This document shows positions 23,222-35,200 of a stretch of DNA of 64,000 nucleotides, one piece after another. The stretch comes from Chondrosia reniformis (lineage: Eukaryota > Porifera > Demospongiae > Chondrillida > Chondrillidae): positions 6,250,501-6,314,500 of the forward strand of contig OX359201.1 of assembly GCA_947172415.1 (NCBI GenBank). The letters are read 5' to 3'. A program made the position numbers and the translations under genes. The notes under the pieces are model-generated. The model had not been told where the DNA came from. It searched no databases and worked only from the letters and a program-made list of their open reading frames with translations. Each line of letters opens with the position of its first letter. Position 1 is the stretch's first letter.

Positions 23222-24730
23222 ATGTCCGCCACAAAAGAAGATAAATTTTGCGTGCACGAATCGGGTTCGCCTCCAAAAGTGCAGCTACATCTGAGCTTTG
23301 AAGACTTGATAGAGAGAGTTAGCAAACTTATAAATCCCAAAGACAGCAACCAAACTCCACGTGATGAGCACGTGGCTACGTTAGATGTACAAAAGCTGAT
23401 TCTTTGCTTGACAGCACGTAGGGCTACATCAGTGCTATCAGACATCAATGGACCTTCCCTTAAATTGTCTAAAGAAATGGTAGAGCGATTGGTAGTCATC
23501 TGGCTAGCTGGCGTTCCTGGAGATGCTTGTAAAAGTCTACCTAGCAGTATTAAGTGTGTGCTTCTGACAGGCGAGCCACGCATTACGGCTGATGCCTTTC
23601 TGTCCGGGAACCGACTTCAAGAGCATTTACGACCGGAAGGCCAAGCGAGGCTTGAGCACTCTTCTGGTAGCTGCGCGAAATCTGAGTTGCTGCTTTCTTT
23701 GAAACAGATGAGAGAGAATTCCTTTCCCATTCCCTCACCTTCTGCTATCTCAACTGACAAAGCAAGGACAACAAAGTTTGGGAGATTCATTTACAAGTTT
23801 GAGCATGCTGAAAAATGTTACCTTACGTACTATAAAGATTTTTCCGCAACTACTCCCTCTGAAGATGCACCCATGTACTCCATCGACTGTGAGATGGTTA
23901 AAACCACAAAGGACCACATGGCTCTTGGCCGAGTCTCCATCATTGATGAAAAGCTGGTTTGTGTGTATGATTCCTACGTGCTGCCTCCAGACCCCATTCT
24001 AGACTATATGACGCAATACAGTGGCATCACACCTCAGGACCTTTCTGGTGTGACCACTACATTGGAAAATGTACAAAGGAGAATATTAACATTAATCCCA
24101 CCAGATGCAATTTTGATTGGTCAGTCCCTTGAGAATGACCTTTGTGCTCTGCAATTCTCTCATCCTTACATTATTGATACATCCATTCTTTTTGTTTCAC
24201 CTCATCAATCCTTCAAACCTTCACTGGTCAGCCTGGCCTATATGTTTCTGAAGAGAAAGATGAAGAGAGGAAAGAATGGACATAATTCAGTTACAGATGC
24301 TTCTGTGTGTATGGAACTGGTGCAGGCCAAGTTGATTGCTGGCCCCAAGATGATGCTTTCCTACGCTGGTCCTGAAATCAGTATTTTGCAGTTACTGACA
24401 GCTGTTGGAGTACGTTCTATCATGGTTGACTCCACAGGTAATGTGAATAGGTACTCTCAGGGGAATACCCATTCTTATAAAGTCCATAATGATCACAGAG
24501 CATTGTGGTGTGTGCAGAGATTTCAAGATGGAGACTTTGGCTGGGTCCAGTTGCTAGGTTACCAACAAGCTGTCCAATCAGGGTCTAAAAACCTGGTAAG
24601 TAAGATTGGTCAACTGCAAGATGCAGTGCAGTTTGTGTTATCATCCCTTCCATCGAAAACACTCACTTTTGTCATTTATGAAGGTTCCACAGAAGAGCCA
24701 TTCAAATTGGCAATCACATACAAACATTAA
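23222..24730 (+). CDS. DEDDh RNA exonuclease, REXO5-like (copy A)
   Basis: Single-exon gene of 502 residues encoding a 3'-5' RNA exonuclease of the REXO1/REXO4/REXO5 group. Catalytic residues are all visible: D222 and E224 in YSIDCEMV, D306 in GQSLENDL, and H354 and D359 in GHNSVTDAS. The N-terminal 200 residues are not a recognised domain; the C-terminal part after the exonuclease may correspond to a degenerate RNA-binding region. It starts 97 bp after the transporter stop on the same strand. A second, clearly related single-exon gene lies at 44793-46166. Lack of introns among intron-rich neighbours suggests an ancestral retrocopy or intron loss. The exact ortholog is unsure. Confidence 0.88.
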   Translation: MSATKEDKFCVHESGSPPKVQLHLSFEDLIERVSKLINPKDSNQTPRDEHVATLDVQKLILCLTARRATSVLSDINGPSLKLSKEMVERLVVIWLAGVPGDACKSLPSSIKCVLLTGEPRITADAFLSGNRLQEHLRPEGQARLEHSSGSCAKSELLLSLKQMRENSFPIPSPSAISTDKARTTKFGRFIYKFEHAEKCYLTYYKDFSATTPSEDAPMYSIDCEMVKTTKDHMALGRVSIIDEKLVCVYDSYVLPPDPILDYMTQYSGITPQDLSGVTTTLENVQRRILTLIPPDAILIGQSLENDLCALQFSHPYIIDTSILFVSPHQSFKPSLVSLAYMFLKRKMKRGKNGHNSVTDASVCMELVQAKLIAGPKMMLSYAGPEISILQLLTAVGVRSIMVDSTGNVNRYSQGNTHSYKVHNDHRALWCVQRFQDGDFGWVQLLGYQQAVQSGSKNLVSKIGQLQDAVQFVLSSLPSKTLTFVIYEGSTEEPFKLAITYKH

Positions 24731-24868
24731 GTCATGTCAACATTCATTCAAGGGTCTTTTTATTTATTCATTTTCATTACCTTATATTATACAGTATGCA
24801 ATATACAATTTATGATTGAAATTGTGTAAAATGTGTTATAAAAGAATTGAAGCAATGAAATTGATGAA

Positions 24869-27800
24869 TTAAACTTTGTCATTTGTCAAAGGATCTAATT
24901 GTGCAAATACATTCATCCAAGCTTCATAAGCGGTATTGTTTTTGGGCTTTGCATTAGAAGCAGTAGCTGGGTTAGGTTGAGTAGGTTGCTTCATACTCGG
25001 TGACGGTTGCATCACACCTGCATTGGGTTGCATCATACCTGGGGTTGGGTGAACAGGCATCTTCATTGCCATGTTAGCCTGTGCACCCATAGGTTGCATC
25101 ACACCTGTATTGGATTGCATCACACCTGTATTGGGTTGCATCACACCTGTATTGGGTTGCATCACACCTGTATTGGATTGCATCATGCCTGTATTGGGTT
25201 GCATCACACTTGTATTGGATTGCATCATGCCTGTATTGGGTTGCATCACACTCATTCCAGTAGCTATTGGCAAGGATGGCAAGACATTCGGCTCAGGAGT
25301 GACTGTTGATGTTGTGACAAGAGGCGCAGCAATACCAGTCATTTCAGGTATCAAAATGTCTCCCATCTCCACAGAGAGTGGCAAGGAAGAAGGGGAGAAG
25401 ACATCGCCAAGAAGATCTGGAGGAAAATCATCATCTTGCTGCTGGCCCGTGGGTCCCCCCATGAGTGATTCCAGTTCCTTTTGCCAGTCTGAAGATGTGG
25501 TATCTGTCTCAAGTGACTTGCTAGTTGTAAGGAAGGCAGAAAGTTCATTCCATTTGTCACTAGTGGATGCTACAACGTTTTGATCTTCTTTAAACTCGTC
25601 TGGTTCCATCTGTTCAGGCTCCTCCAAAGTCAGTGAGTCCATCTTTAAGAGTTGCTTTAATCCTTCTAGCGAGTCCACCTCTTGATAGGCAGTCAGGTTA
25701 TCTTCTTGCTGTGTGTCCTCTCCAATGACATCCTTCACTCCATTCTGTGTCTCCTCAGAAGGGCCAGACACTGCTCCTTCTTCAAACAATATTAGTGGGG
25801 AGGGAGACTTAGGCTTTTTAACCTCTTGGTTGTTAGGAGCCAGGTGTTCCGATTTGGTAGAGATGGCTTGATTCTGATTAGCATCATTATTTTGGTGATC
25901 CACTGAATCAGAAGATGGTTCCACTAGATCTAGCAGAAGATTGGACTCATCACCCCGATCACTGCTCTGCTGGTTGTTTTCAGCATTGACATCCACATCT
26001 CTCATGTCCTGGACATGGTCTCTCATAATCATGTGTTCCTCGGCAACCTCTTGGGACAGACGATATTGGGGATGGTGATTTTTCTTTATTTCCAGAAGAA
26101 TTTTTTTCACTTCTTCTGACGATTCTTCAAAGAATTTCAGAAGTCCATTTTGATAGGATGGAAGCGACTTTGAGAGCATGTTACATCGGCTGACAATGGC
26201 CATCTCTATCTTCTCTGCTACATCAATTTTCAGATTATCAAACTTCTCTTTAGCTTCTTTGACCTGTGCTTGAGCCTAAAATGAAAAAAAAAAACATTAA
26301 TAAAATCACTCTTTGCAAACAATCTATAAGCTAATATTGACAAAATAACAACTGTAATTGATTAGTCAAGGAAGTGGCACATTAGGTAAGAGTGAGGCAA
26401 GTTGTGAAGAGCACTCCTGGGTAATGTCAAAATTAAGCATAACCTCAGGAAACACAATGGGAATATCACTAATAACTAGTCAGGCTGGTAGAGCCAGCTA
26501 CAGAATAGTGGAGAATAGTGCTACCTTTCTGTAATGTGACAGCTGGTCAGTTACGTCAGGGTTTTGCAGCTTTTTAGACTCCTTCTTCAGCCAAAGCAGA
26601 GCCGCTCTGTATTCTGTTCTTGCCTTCTCCAATTTTTTCAAAGATTCATTAAGATCCTTCAGTCCACGTGTTATGAACACTTCCAAATCATGGTAAAGAT
26701 GATTCAAGGACGGATTCATCTTGTACCTTTGTTGTAAGAGATATATATTATCTATATGTTAACATTCATAATTATGTATAGATCATCTTTATTGTACTTG
26801 TATTAAAACTATAAAATGAATTATCGTCCAATTTATTATAATTTTTAAAAATGATCTATAATATAAAGTACATTCAAATTAAAAATATACAGCGAAATAC
26901 TTACAAAAATAAGTTGTATGATTCATATCAAGGGGAGAATCTCACTTTTTAACTGATTAATAATTATCCAGACAGGCATACAACAAAACATGTCCTCAAT
27001 TTCCAAAACAATTCAGTTCCAACTTACACTTACACTTAACAAGGGGCAGGTGTCACTGACTCGTTGGTCAATGCAATGCCACACTTTCACTGTGGTGGTC
27101 AACACATGAATAACTAATTGTATAATTCAGTCTTTGTGTAGGGACAATATTTCCTTTACTTCATCAATTTATAGCCACCTACAGGGGCTCCAGTACAATG
27201 GGTGTCAGTAATTGTAGGATTTTACTCATGTCAGTTTCAATGTGGGTTTCCTGTTTGGAAGAGATGGCTCACCATGAAGAAGAGGTATCCTTCTCAATTT
27301 TTCCAACATCTTTCATAATTTGAGCTACAGATGTTACTTCTTTCTCTCCCTTGAACGTCAAATATGCACCCAGATCATAATGCTTGTCTACCACATCTAG
27401 AAACATCAAAAGAAACAAGATTAAGCGCATTAAAGAAACATTTTTCAAAAGGGAAATTACAATATGAATTATAGCAAACTGAACCAAATCTTACTTGCAA
27501 GGTCTGCTTGATACCTCTTGAGACAGTGAGCCAGACCCCGACAAGAGGCTTCTAGTCTTCTAGAGTGCTACAGGAAGTACCAACTCAATGGAGTGATGTC
27601 TTAAAATAGTTACAGTCAGGTTCTTGTACCAAGTGACTGGTACAAGGTGTACTTAGGAAGCAACACGCTACACAATCATGTACCAATAATTGTTAGAGAC
27701 AAGGAGGGGAACAGTCATACACTACTAAAGTATAATATATCACACATCATATAATGTGGAAAGAACTTTGAGAATTTATAACTATCGTTAATACACGGTT

Positions 27801-28134
27801 ACAATCATTAGTAGAGCATCAGTTTCAAGATATTCGATTCATTCTATTGTTTTAGTAAGGAAATTCTCACTATTATTACAGGAGTACGGTTGGGCTTGGC
27901 CTGTCCCTATTAACAAAGGACTCCTCCACTAACCTCTAGTCTGTAATCAATTTCAGCATCTCCAGCGATCACAAACTCGTCTTGATCTTTCCCCAGTTTT
28001 TGTATCAAAGTTTGCTTCGTTTCCCAGTAACGTTTTTTCAACTTTGCTTCTAGATTCGACGGAGCGGCGAGTTCGTCATGAACCGAACCGTAGAACATTG
28101 TGTTGGTTCCGGCACTTCTTCCAAAGCCTTCCAT
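24869..28134 (-). CDS. ICA1: ICA1-like (ICA69) arfaptin-homology BAR-domain protein
   Basis: Membrane-curvature protein of the AH/BAR class; ICA69 binds PICK1 and Rab2 and works in dense-core vesicle and Golgi traffic. Exons with closing phases: 28134..27934, 27567..27495, 27396..27273, 26726..26525 and 26275..24869, 668 residues (human about 480). The AH domain shows KKRYWETKQTLIQKLGKDQD near residue 35, EYRAALLWLKKESKKL, KEAKEKFDNLKIDVAEKIE and VSRCNMLSKSLPSYQ. The family's C-terminal signature survives at the very end as YEAWMNVFAQLDPLTNDK. Between them lies a long acidic linker and an expanded Met-Gln-Pro-Asn-Thr-Gly repeat. It is divergent from the Kelch gene across 237 bp. Confidence 0.92.
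25000..25262 (-). repeat. Coding 21-bp repeat in ICA1 (MQPNTGV heptads)
   Basis: On the minus strand, about a dozen 21-bp units encode M-Q-P/S-N-T-G-V/M, in frame in the ICA1-like linker. The plus-strand frames over it are shadows. Confidence 0.9.
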
Positions 28135-28371
28135 TTCGTTTGAGCTATGATCGAAGGACGTTCGAACTCCCTGTAAACCATTCAGTGTAGGAAAATAAAT
28201 AAGCGCCCGTTGGTTCCTCTATGAATGTCGTTATTGCGTCTCTATACAGTATTACCCGCACGCAGAAAAGCGCGGGTTTCCCATACCTAAACGAGACGCA
28301 ATAGGCCAATACAAATTTGAACAGGTACCAGCAGTGGACGACACGCTAAATGATTTACTGGACGTGCAGCA
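28135..28371. promoter_or_regulatory. Bidirectional promoter, ICA1 / BTB-Kelch
   Basis: 237 bp separate divergent start codons. The region is locally GC-rich for this window (CGCACGCAGAAAAGCGCGGG near 28260), as for a housekeeping divergent promoter. No TATA box stands out. Confidence 0.55.
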
Positions 28372-30210
28372 ATGGATGCAAATGATAAACTCGTAAAGTT
28401 GCAATCTTGGAAGAAATCGGGCCAGTTTTGTGATTTGGTTATTACTCTAGGAGGCACCGAGTTGTCCTGCCACGCTTGTCTCCTCTCTGCAGCTGTTCCG
28501 TTCTTCGAGGAGAGACTGAAGCCGATTTGGAATACAATGATGGTCAAGCAGTATCAGCTGAATCTAGACCGCTCCGCTCTGTCCAGAGAAGCGGTGCATG
28601 CGGTAGTAAACCACGTTTATGGCCTTCCACATCGATTGACCCGCGACAACGTCTCCTTGATCTTGGAAGGCGCTAGTAAACTGGGATATAAGCCACTCGC
28701 CGATGAATGCCTTATCTTCATACGAGAAGAAATGAATTTTGAAAATGCTTTAGATTGGTTCGTGTCGGCAAAGAAGTATGGAACAGACGAACTAGTGTCA
28801 GCTCTTCGAAAATTAATTAAGGAAGATTTTGTTGAGATCGCAAAGTCGAGGTCTTTCCTTCGCTTACCTCGTGTGACCGTGGATGCCATCACAGAAGAGT
28901 GCCAGGAGTTGAACAAGGCGAAACTTTTTCAAAACATCCTTCGATATATCCAAGGTTCCGAAAAGGGAATGAACCCGAAAACGTTGAGCGAGAAGAGCAT
29001 CACACTCTACGTCAGCGAGGCCATGTCCGTTAGCCGCAAGCCCTTACTTCCAAAGGCCATAGGAGAAGTGGAAGAGGACTTCTTTCAATCTCCCGCAAGG
29101 TCCAATCACTTCTCTTTAGGTCAGCAGACAGCTGGTACTGGGAAGGTGCTTGGGAAGTCGCCAGCGAGAGAGCTCTTACCCAGTGACCGCAAGAGGCACT
29201 GTGAAGTTATTGCTTCCATTCATCAGAGAGCATCCACTCTAGCTGTGTTGTACAGCACTTCAACCAGTGAGGTGTTTGTTCTGAATGTCACTTTCCATCT
29301 GGCTAAGGATGAGGAATCACGAGCCAGCCCAACCACAGGGATCATCATGGCTGATGAGCTACCGCTGGTTTCGTTTCTTCCCAGTCTTCAGGAGGCAAGG
29401 GCAAATTTTGGGTGCGTTGCCACTTCTGCAGGTATTTACGTGATTGGAGGCTATAATCGTCACAGGTGCCTCTCATCCGTTGAGATGTACAGTAAAGACA
29501 GATGTTGGTGCCATCTGCCTAATACAGCAGAGAGAAGAGGTAGATTTGAAGCACTTTTGGTGGACAGATCTATTTACGCTTTCGGAGGCAGTAATGGGTC
29601 ATCTGAGCTCAAAACTGTGGAAGTCTTTAATCCCTCGGATGAGGAGTGGAAGCGGGTTTCCACACTAATGCCATCTTCAAGAAGCCTCTTTGCAGCCACA
29701 ACTCTTGAAGGGATGGTGTATCTGATAGGAGGCAGTCGGCAGTCGCAAGCTATACAGCAGGTGGACTGCTTCGATCCAATTAGACTCACCTGGTCGAAGC
29801 TGAAGCCTTTGAATGTTGCCAGATCAGATTTAGTTGCTGTGGCCCACAAAGGGTTTCTCTATGTTCTTGGGGGAAGCAATGGCTATCAAAGTCTGTCTAG
29901 CATTGAGAGATATAATTTTGAGCTAGGAGTTTGGGAGGACTGTCCCCCCATGACCGTTCCAAGGCGCAGTGCTGCTGCAGTGGTCCACAGGGAGTCCATT
30001 TTTGTGTTTGGAGGCTATGATGGGAAAGACATTCTTTCCTCAGTAGAAGTGTTTTCCTTGGAAAAGAATATCTGGACGGATGGAGAACCGATGTTGTTCC
30101 CCCGATCTGGGGCCAAATCTGTCATCTATGAGGGAGACATTTACATTATTGGTGGTTACTCCAATTGGGGCTTCCTCTCCACAATGGAGTGTTATGACCA
30201 TATACCTTAG
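28372..30210 (+). CDS. BTB-BACK-Kelch protein (KLHL family)
   Basis: Single-exon gene of 612 residues. KLHL proteins are substrate adaptors for Cullin-3 ubiquitin ligases or actin-binding scaffolds. BTB domain at about residues 10-110 (GQFCDLVITLGGTELSCHAC), BACK domain at about 115-250 (FENALDWFVSAKKYGTDEL), a variable linker, then six Kelch blades from about residue 340, each with a GG pair: VIGGYNRHRC, AFGGSNGSSE, LIGGSRQSQA, VLGGSNGYQS, VFGGYDGKDI and IIGGYSNWGF. Blade order and length are normal. The linker between BACK and Kelch is longer than usual. The specific KLHL ortholog cannot be named from sequence alone. Confidence 0.93.
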   Translation: MDANDKLVKLQSWKKSGQFCDLVITLGGTELSCHACLLSAAVPFFEERLKPIWNTMMVKQYQLNLDRSALSREAVHAVVNHVYGLPHRLTRDNVSLILEGASKLGYKPLADECLIFIREEMNFENALDWFVSAKKYGTDELVSALRKLIKEDFVEIAKSRSFLRLPRVTVDAITEECQELNKAKLFQNILRYIQGSEKGMNPKTLSEKSITLYVSEAMSVSRKPLLPKAIGEVEEDFFQSPARSNHFSLGQQTAGTGKVLGKSPARELLPSDRKRHCEVIASIHQRASTLAVLYSTSTSEVFVLNVTFHLAKDEESRASPTTGIIMADELPLVSFLPSLQEARANFGCVATSAGIYVIGGYNRHRCLSSVEMYSKDRCWCHLPNTAERRGRFEALLVDRSIYAFGGSNGSSELKTVEVFNPSDEEWKRVSTLMPSSRSLFAATTLEGMVYLIGGSRQSQAIQQVDCFDPIRLTWSKLKPLNVARSDLVAVAHKGFLYVLGGSNGYQSLSSIERYNFELGVWEDCPPMTVPRRSAAAVVHRESIFVFGGYDGKDILSSVEVFSLEKNIWTDGEPMLFPRSGAKSVIYEGDIYIIGGYSNWGFLSTMECYDHIP

Positions 30211-30467
30211 AACAAGTACAAGCCAATTAAGTACAAACTTTAACCTCTCTTTATTGACACACCTCCTTTTAGTGTACCCATGAACTATACTTATTGAAAA
30301 CAGAACAATTTTCCATGTACTAATTTGTTTTTTTTTGCATACAGCTGTAACTTTTTTGTTTAGACTGTAAAATGCATATATTTCTGCAAAATTGCTTAAA
30401 ACAATCAGTTTTTAAATAAATAATTATCAGCAAATTAACTGTGTCATAGTACAATTGCAACAAGTAA

Positions 30468-30512
30468 CATCGGGTAGGTGCTTCTCAGCAGTTTCAGCAC
30501 AAACCTTCATAA
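30468..30512 (-). promoter_or_regulatory. SECIS element of SELENOF 3' UTR
   Basis: About 40 bases after the SELENOF stop, the minus strand reads ATGA, then AGGTTTGTGC, a loop starting TGAAAC, then GCACCTACC and CGAT. GGT pairs with ACC and GTGC with GCAC, the loop carries the conserved unpaired A run, and ATGA/CGAT provides the non-Watson-Crick quartet. This is the SECIS pattern needed to recode TGA as selenocysteine. Confidence 0.8.
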
Positions 30513-30553
30513 TTATGCATGAACAGGCACAGTTAACAGACAATCATGAAAAA

Positions 30554-32089
30554 TTAATGAACTATGTCTAATTTTTCCACAAGAAACTCTTCAACAGTGT
30601 CTGTTGTCCACTTGTCTATTCTACAAAAATATACAGAAGTTAGACATTCACATATATGACATATTTGTATTTTCAGACAGTTAGGAGAATACTTCAAAAC
30701 ACAAGTGCATAAATTACAGTCTAATAAATGTTATTAAAACTACAACTGAAAGTGTTAGTAAACGGACACAAATCTACAGTGTTCTTATACTTGTAATAAC
30801 TTACGACAATGATTCCTGAACCTCATTGGAGTCATTCAACAGCTTCAGCATCGGCTGAGCACCTCTTTTGTACTATATATGCAATGTTAACATATTATCA
30901 GGACAGATCAGCAATATTAATTAATAATGTCACTTATGATGCAACTCAACCACAAGTCATGCCCAAAGCCATAGTAAATCACTAATTATTAAAAAGAGTT
31001 CATCATTGTACATTCACAAATATATATGGGCATTCATATCAGTTTTATGGAAAAACTTACAACTATTTTGAGTGTTGGAAATCTCCTGGGTTTTGAACCC
31101 TTCACAAAGGCTATGATAAGGAGGGAGGCAATTTAGAAATCTCAAACAGTGAGTGATTGATTTATAGTTAAATAAACAGTGATTAAATAGGTTTAACTAA
31201 GCTAGTCATTACATGGTATCAGAAGAAAAGTGATTGACTAATCACTAGACCTACCTTCGATTTGTGGAAACCTCCCCAGAGATCATCCGCATACTTCCAG
31301 CACTGCGCCTGCATATTTCTGAGAGGGGAAGGAACAAGAGGAACAACTAGTAGTCACTGTCTGTGCATATAAGTGTCATCTGTACAGTTCTGGACTGCCA
31401 GGTCAGTTTGTAAACATAGGACAGAGTTCATTTCCCCCATGGCAAACAAGCCTCAATGAATATCATTACTAGCAATAGATAGAAATAAAATTCCAGCCGA
31501 CCTGACCAACTTTACTAATCACTGGTGTCTGTCCATGTAAACAAGATCACCACAACTATTGATACCTCATGAATACTAGAACCATTAAAATTTAGAGGTG
31601 ATAATTACAACAATCCTAACCACAAGTTAATGAATTAGCCAATCAGAATTGTCCATGCAATAATCTACTTAAAAAGGTAAGCAGATCTCAAGAGATTATT
31701 ATTAGCATGTTATAGGAAGTCAAGAACTACTTGATAAAAATAAAGGCATGGCACAAGAAAGCTTTACCAAAATGTCCCAACATCAAAGCTTATTAAGTCA
31801 TAACTGGTCTATAGGGATTTGAAACATTCTTATCATGTGATTAAAATCTGAATGGTACCTTAACAACAAACAAATCTTCATCTTCCTTTTGACAACAGGA
31901 GCGACAATTCTCCTGCAGATTCTCTAAGGAAAACTGCTTGAGGTCCTCACAGGAACTGCACAGAAGATTGGAGGTGAATCCCAGATCGAAACAGGATTCT
32001 GTTCCAGTGGCAGAAATACCAGAACTCCCTAAAAGAATCACAAGAGTCATCGAAACGACAGATCCCTTAAGCTTGATAGGGACCGCCAT
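30554..32089 (-). CDS. SELENOF: Selenoprotein F (15-kDa selenoprotein), TGA read as Sec
   Basis: ER-lumen thioredoxin-like oxidoreductase that works with UGGT in glycoprotein folding control. Exons 32089..31859, 31318..31255, 31110..31061, 30872..30805 and 30620..30554 join in phase to give 159 residues. Residues about 1-28 form a signal peptide (MAVPIKLKGSVVSMTLVILL), followed by the Cys-rich UGGT-binding part (LGFTSNLLCSSC, CRSCCQ). The redox motif in exon 2 reads E-V-C-G-TGA-S-L-G-R-F-P, the exact place of Sec in the CGU motif of human SELENOF; the TGA is at 31285..31283. The thioredoxin fold continues with FVKGSKPRRFPTLKIV and ends DKWTTDTVEEFLVEKL. A SECIS lies downstream in the 3' UTR. 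A gene caller treating TGA as stop would truncate it. Confidence 0.95.
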
Positions 32090-32260
32090 TTTAAAATTAA
32101 GATGACGTTATTACAGCACGTGACTGTTTTCACGAGTTAGGAAATTGGCCGAGTGAAATGGACAGACATGCATCAACAATTAGTGTCAACAATGTATATA
32201 GATATTTGTATATATAATATTATAAAGCAATAAATTTGTATGCTGAACTGAAATACAGTA

Positions 32261-35200
32261 TTATACGATGGTTTTAATGTGATATTGCTTCAAATACTCT
32301 TCTGGTAAAGCTACTGGAGCACCAGTCAGGAGATCTTGTCCGTAAAATGACTTTGGAAAAGCAATAACGTCCCTTAGACTATTAGCATTGCATAAAATTG
32401 CCATAAATCGGTCAAACCCTGCATGGATGTAATAGACAAAACAGTCACACAGAAATAGAGATGCTTCACCAACACACACATACCAATAGCCAAACCACCA
32501 TGAGGGGGGCAGCCTGCTTGAAGGGCACTCAACAAGTGTTTGAATACAGTTGGATCCACTTTCAAAACATCTCTAAATATCTTCTCCTGTAGTGCAGCCT
32601 GATGTATGCGAATGGAACCACCCCCCACTTCAGCACCATTCAGCACCAAATCATAATGCTGACTCAGCACTTTGGTGGGGTCTAAATCAAGTAAATGAGC
32701 ATACTCGGGGTTGGGTGCAGTGAAGGGATGATGGGCTGATTCCAAAGCACCTACAGCAGAGGGTTAGGGCAGTGCATGGTGAGGGAGGCACCTTGGTCCC
32801 AGGGAGTGGGTAACAAACCTTCTGGTCCCTTCTCTGACGGTAAAAATAAGGGAAAATCCACTATCCAAGTAAAGTGGAGATTTTCTGGAGGAAACACTTC
32901 AATCCCACATTTTTCTAAGAGAGTAGCACATTTCAGTCGTAGGTCTCCAAGGAAGGAATACTGTATACAGTATAAAGAAATTCAATGTATATGCAGAGGG
33001 GGTATGGTTGAGGATCAAGCTCATTTTCTATTGTACTGCCCCTGTCTGAACATTATCAGATCCAATCTATTTGTTTATTGTAATCAAATTAACTCTAAAT
33101 TTATCTCCATGTCACCCTTCAATAAACTATATTTTCTTTTAAATACAAACAATAAAAGAATCACCCACTTTTTATTTAAGATGTATGAACTCAGACAATC
33201 CCTGTTATTCACCATTTAATCACCCTCCACTAACTTCTGTGACTAATAAGCCAATTTTGGCTGGTCAGTTTTCTGATTGTCACTCTAATAAGCATTATTA
33301 TTATTATTATTATATGAATATCTAAAACTTTTCAACATGCTGTATCTATTCTAGAGAGGGAACTAAATCTAGTGAGAGCTTTGGAAGAGGATATAGGAGT
33401 CTTTTCCTTCTTCTTCATTGAACCATGCACTGTCAAATTTATATACAACTCATGTAGCAAGAAGGACTATCTTACGTGATTTATCCATTGTTTAGTGTGT
33501 GGTTGCTCCACATAGGACTTAGGTGAGATATTGATTACTAGCAAGTCATCATTTTCTGGAGGTCCAATTTGTGCTCTCATTCTGGAGCAGGTAGCACTTG
33601 ACAACTCAAGATTAGCCTGATCAGCAAATAACAATATTTTCTTGTTCTCAGAAAAGTGGGCAAAGCGGTTTCCTACTGTGCAAGCGGAAAGGAGTAAATC
33701 GTTCTCTTCTGTTCCAAGTATTCTCTAAAGGAAACAAATTTTACAAGTTTTTTTCCTTGCCAAAATGTAGAAGTTAGAAAGTTAGTTATTAAATTGCGAT
33801 AATAACTCACATTTCCATTTGGTACAACAATTTTGCTAAAACTACATGAGAGCCCACCAATGTCCACTTCACCAGTATATATTTCCATTCCAAATCTAAA
33901 ATCAGGTTTATCAGAACCATATCTCTCCATTGCCTCTTTATAAGTAATTCTATTAAATGGAGGCTTTGTCATTATTCTGTCTGGAAGAACTTTTGATAAG
34001 CTCTGATCTAATAAATTCTCAATGAGAGCTAACACGTTGTCCCGATCAACAAAGGACATCTCCAGGTCAAGCTGGGTAAATTCTGGCTGCCTATTAGCCC
34101 TGAGATCTTCATCTCTGTAACATCGTGCAAACTGAAAATACTTATCCACTCCACCCACCATCAGAAGCTGCTTAAACTGAGAGAAAACATAATTGCCCTA
34201 GTAACTAGTCAAAGACAATTGTCTCCACTAGCTTCATAGGCATGATAACCATAATTTATGGAATTGGTGTTCTAGATTGTTTATATTTGTCATTCTAGAG
34301 TGCCTCTCTTCAACAGACACCGAGTATGGTTATAGTTCTAAAGAAACTTTAGGGCTATGATCACCATAGCAATCAAGACTTATCCTGGATTAAATTTTCC
34401 AATAATTGTTTCATTTGTACTATCTTAATGAGGTTTGACTATGATTATTTGCGGCTTAATTATCAATATATAATTAATAATGCATAACAGATAGGGCATT
34501 AGAATCCAATGGATTGATAATTGGCAGCAGTGGGTTGTTTAAGTTATGTTCTTCCAATACCTGTTGAGGACTTTGGACCAGGGAGTAAAACTTTCCTGGG
34601 GACCTTGTGGGCACCAAAAACTCTCTGGCTCCTTCAGGCGTTGGCTTGAACAGTGTGGGCGTCTCTACTTCCAGAAAATCTGACACACAAATACAAAATG
34701 TTGCACCTACATTAGAAGACCCAATTTGGCAAACATTCTCTGCTTAGCAGGACTTACTGTGTTTCTCAATTAAGTGTCTCCGCATTGCCATTGTTAAGTT
34801 TGAACGCAGTTCCAAGTTTTTTAGAGCAGAGTGTCTTCTCAAATCCAAATATCTGTGTTCCAGTCTGAGACTCTCTTTAATACTAATATCAGCAGCTGTC
34901 GATTTATCTGACAATGTAAAGGCTAGGTTAGTGGCTTTATTCAGTACTTCAACAGAGTCTACATGGACCTCAATATCTCCTGTGATCATTTTTGGGTTGG
35001 TGCTCCCCTGAGGTCTGGGATGTACAGTCCCACTGATCTGAATAACAGACTCTGCAGGCATACCAGCCAACGCTTCCTTGAGCCCTTTGCCTGCTAGGAC
35101 CACCAGCTGGGTTGTACCACTGCGGTCCCGCAGAGAGACAAACAGAGGACCCTTCCTACTGGTTGCCCTGAGTCAATAACAAGACATTACTCCTCAAACT

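Noticed and set aside
25007-25583. Plus-strand frames of 100 and 170 codons with His-Thr-Cys-Ile-Gly repeats
   Set aside because: Antisense shadow of the ICA1 MQPNTGV repeat and its linker.
31283-31285. Premature stop making SELENOF a pseudogene
   Set aside because: The TGA is at the exact Sec position, coding continues to the family's full length, and a SECIS follows.
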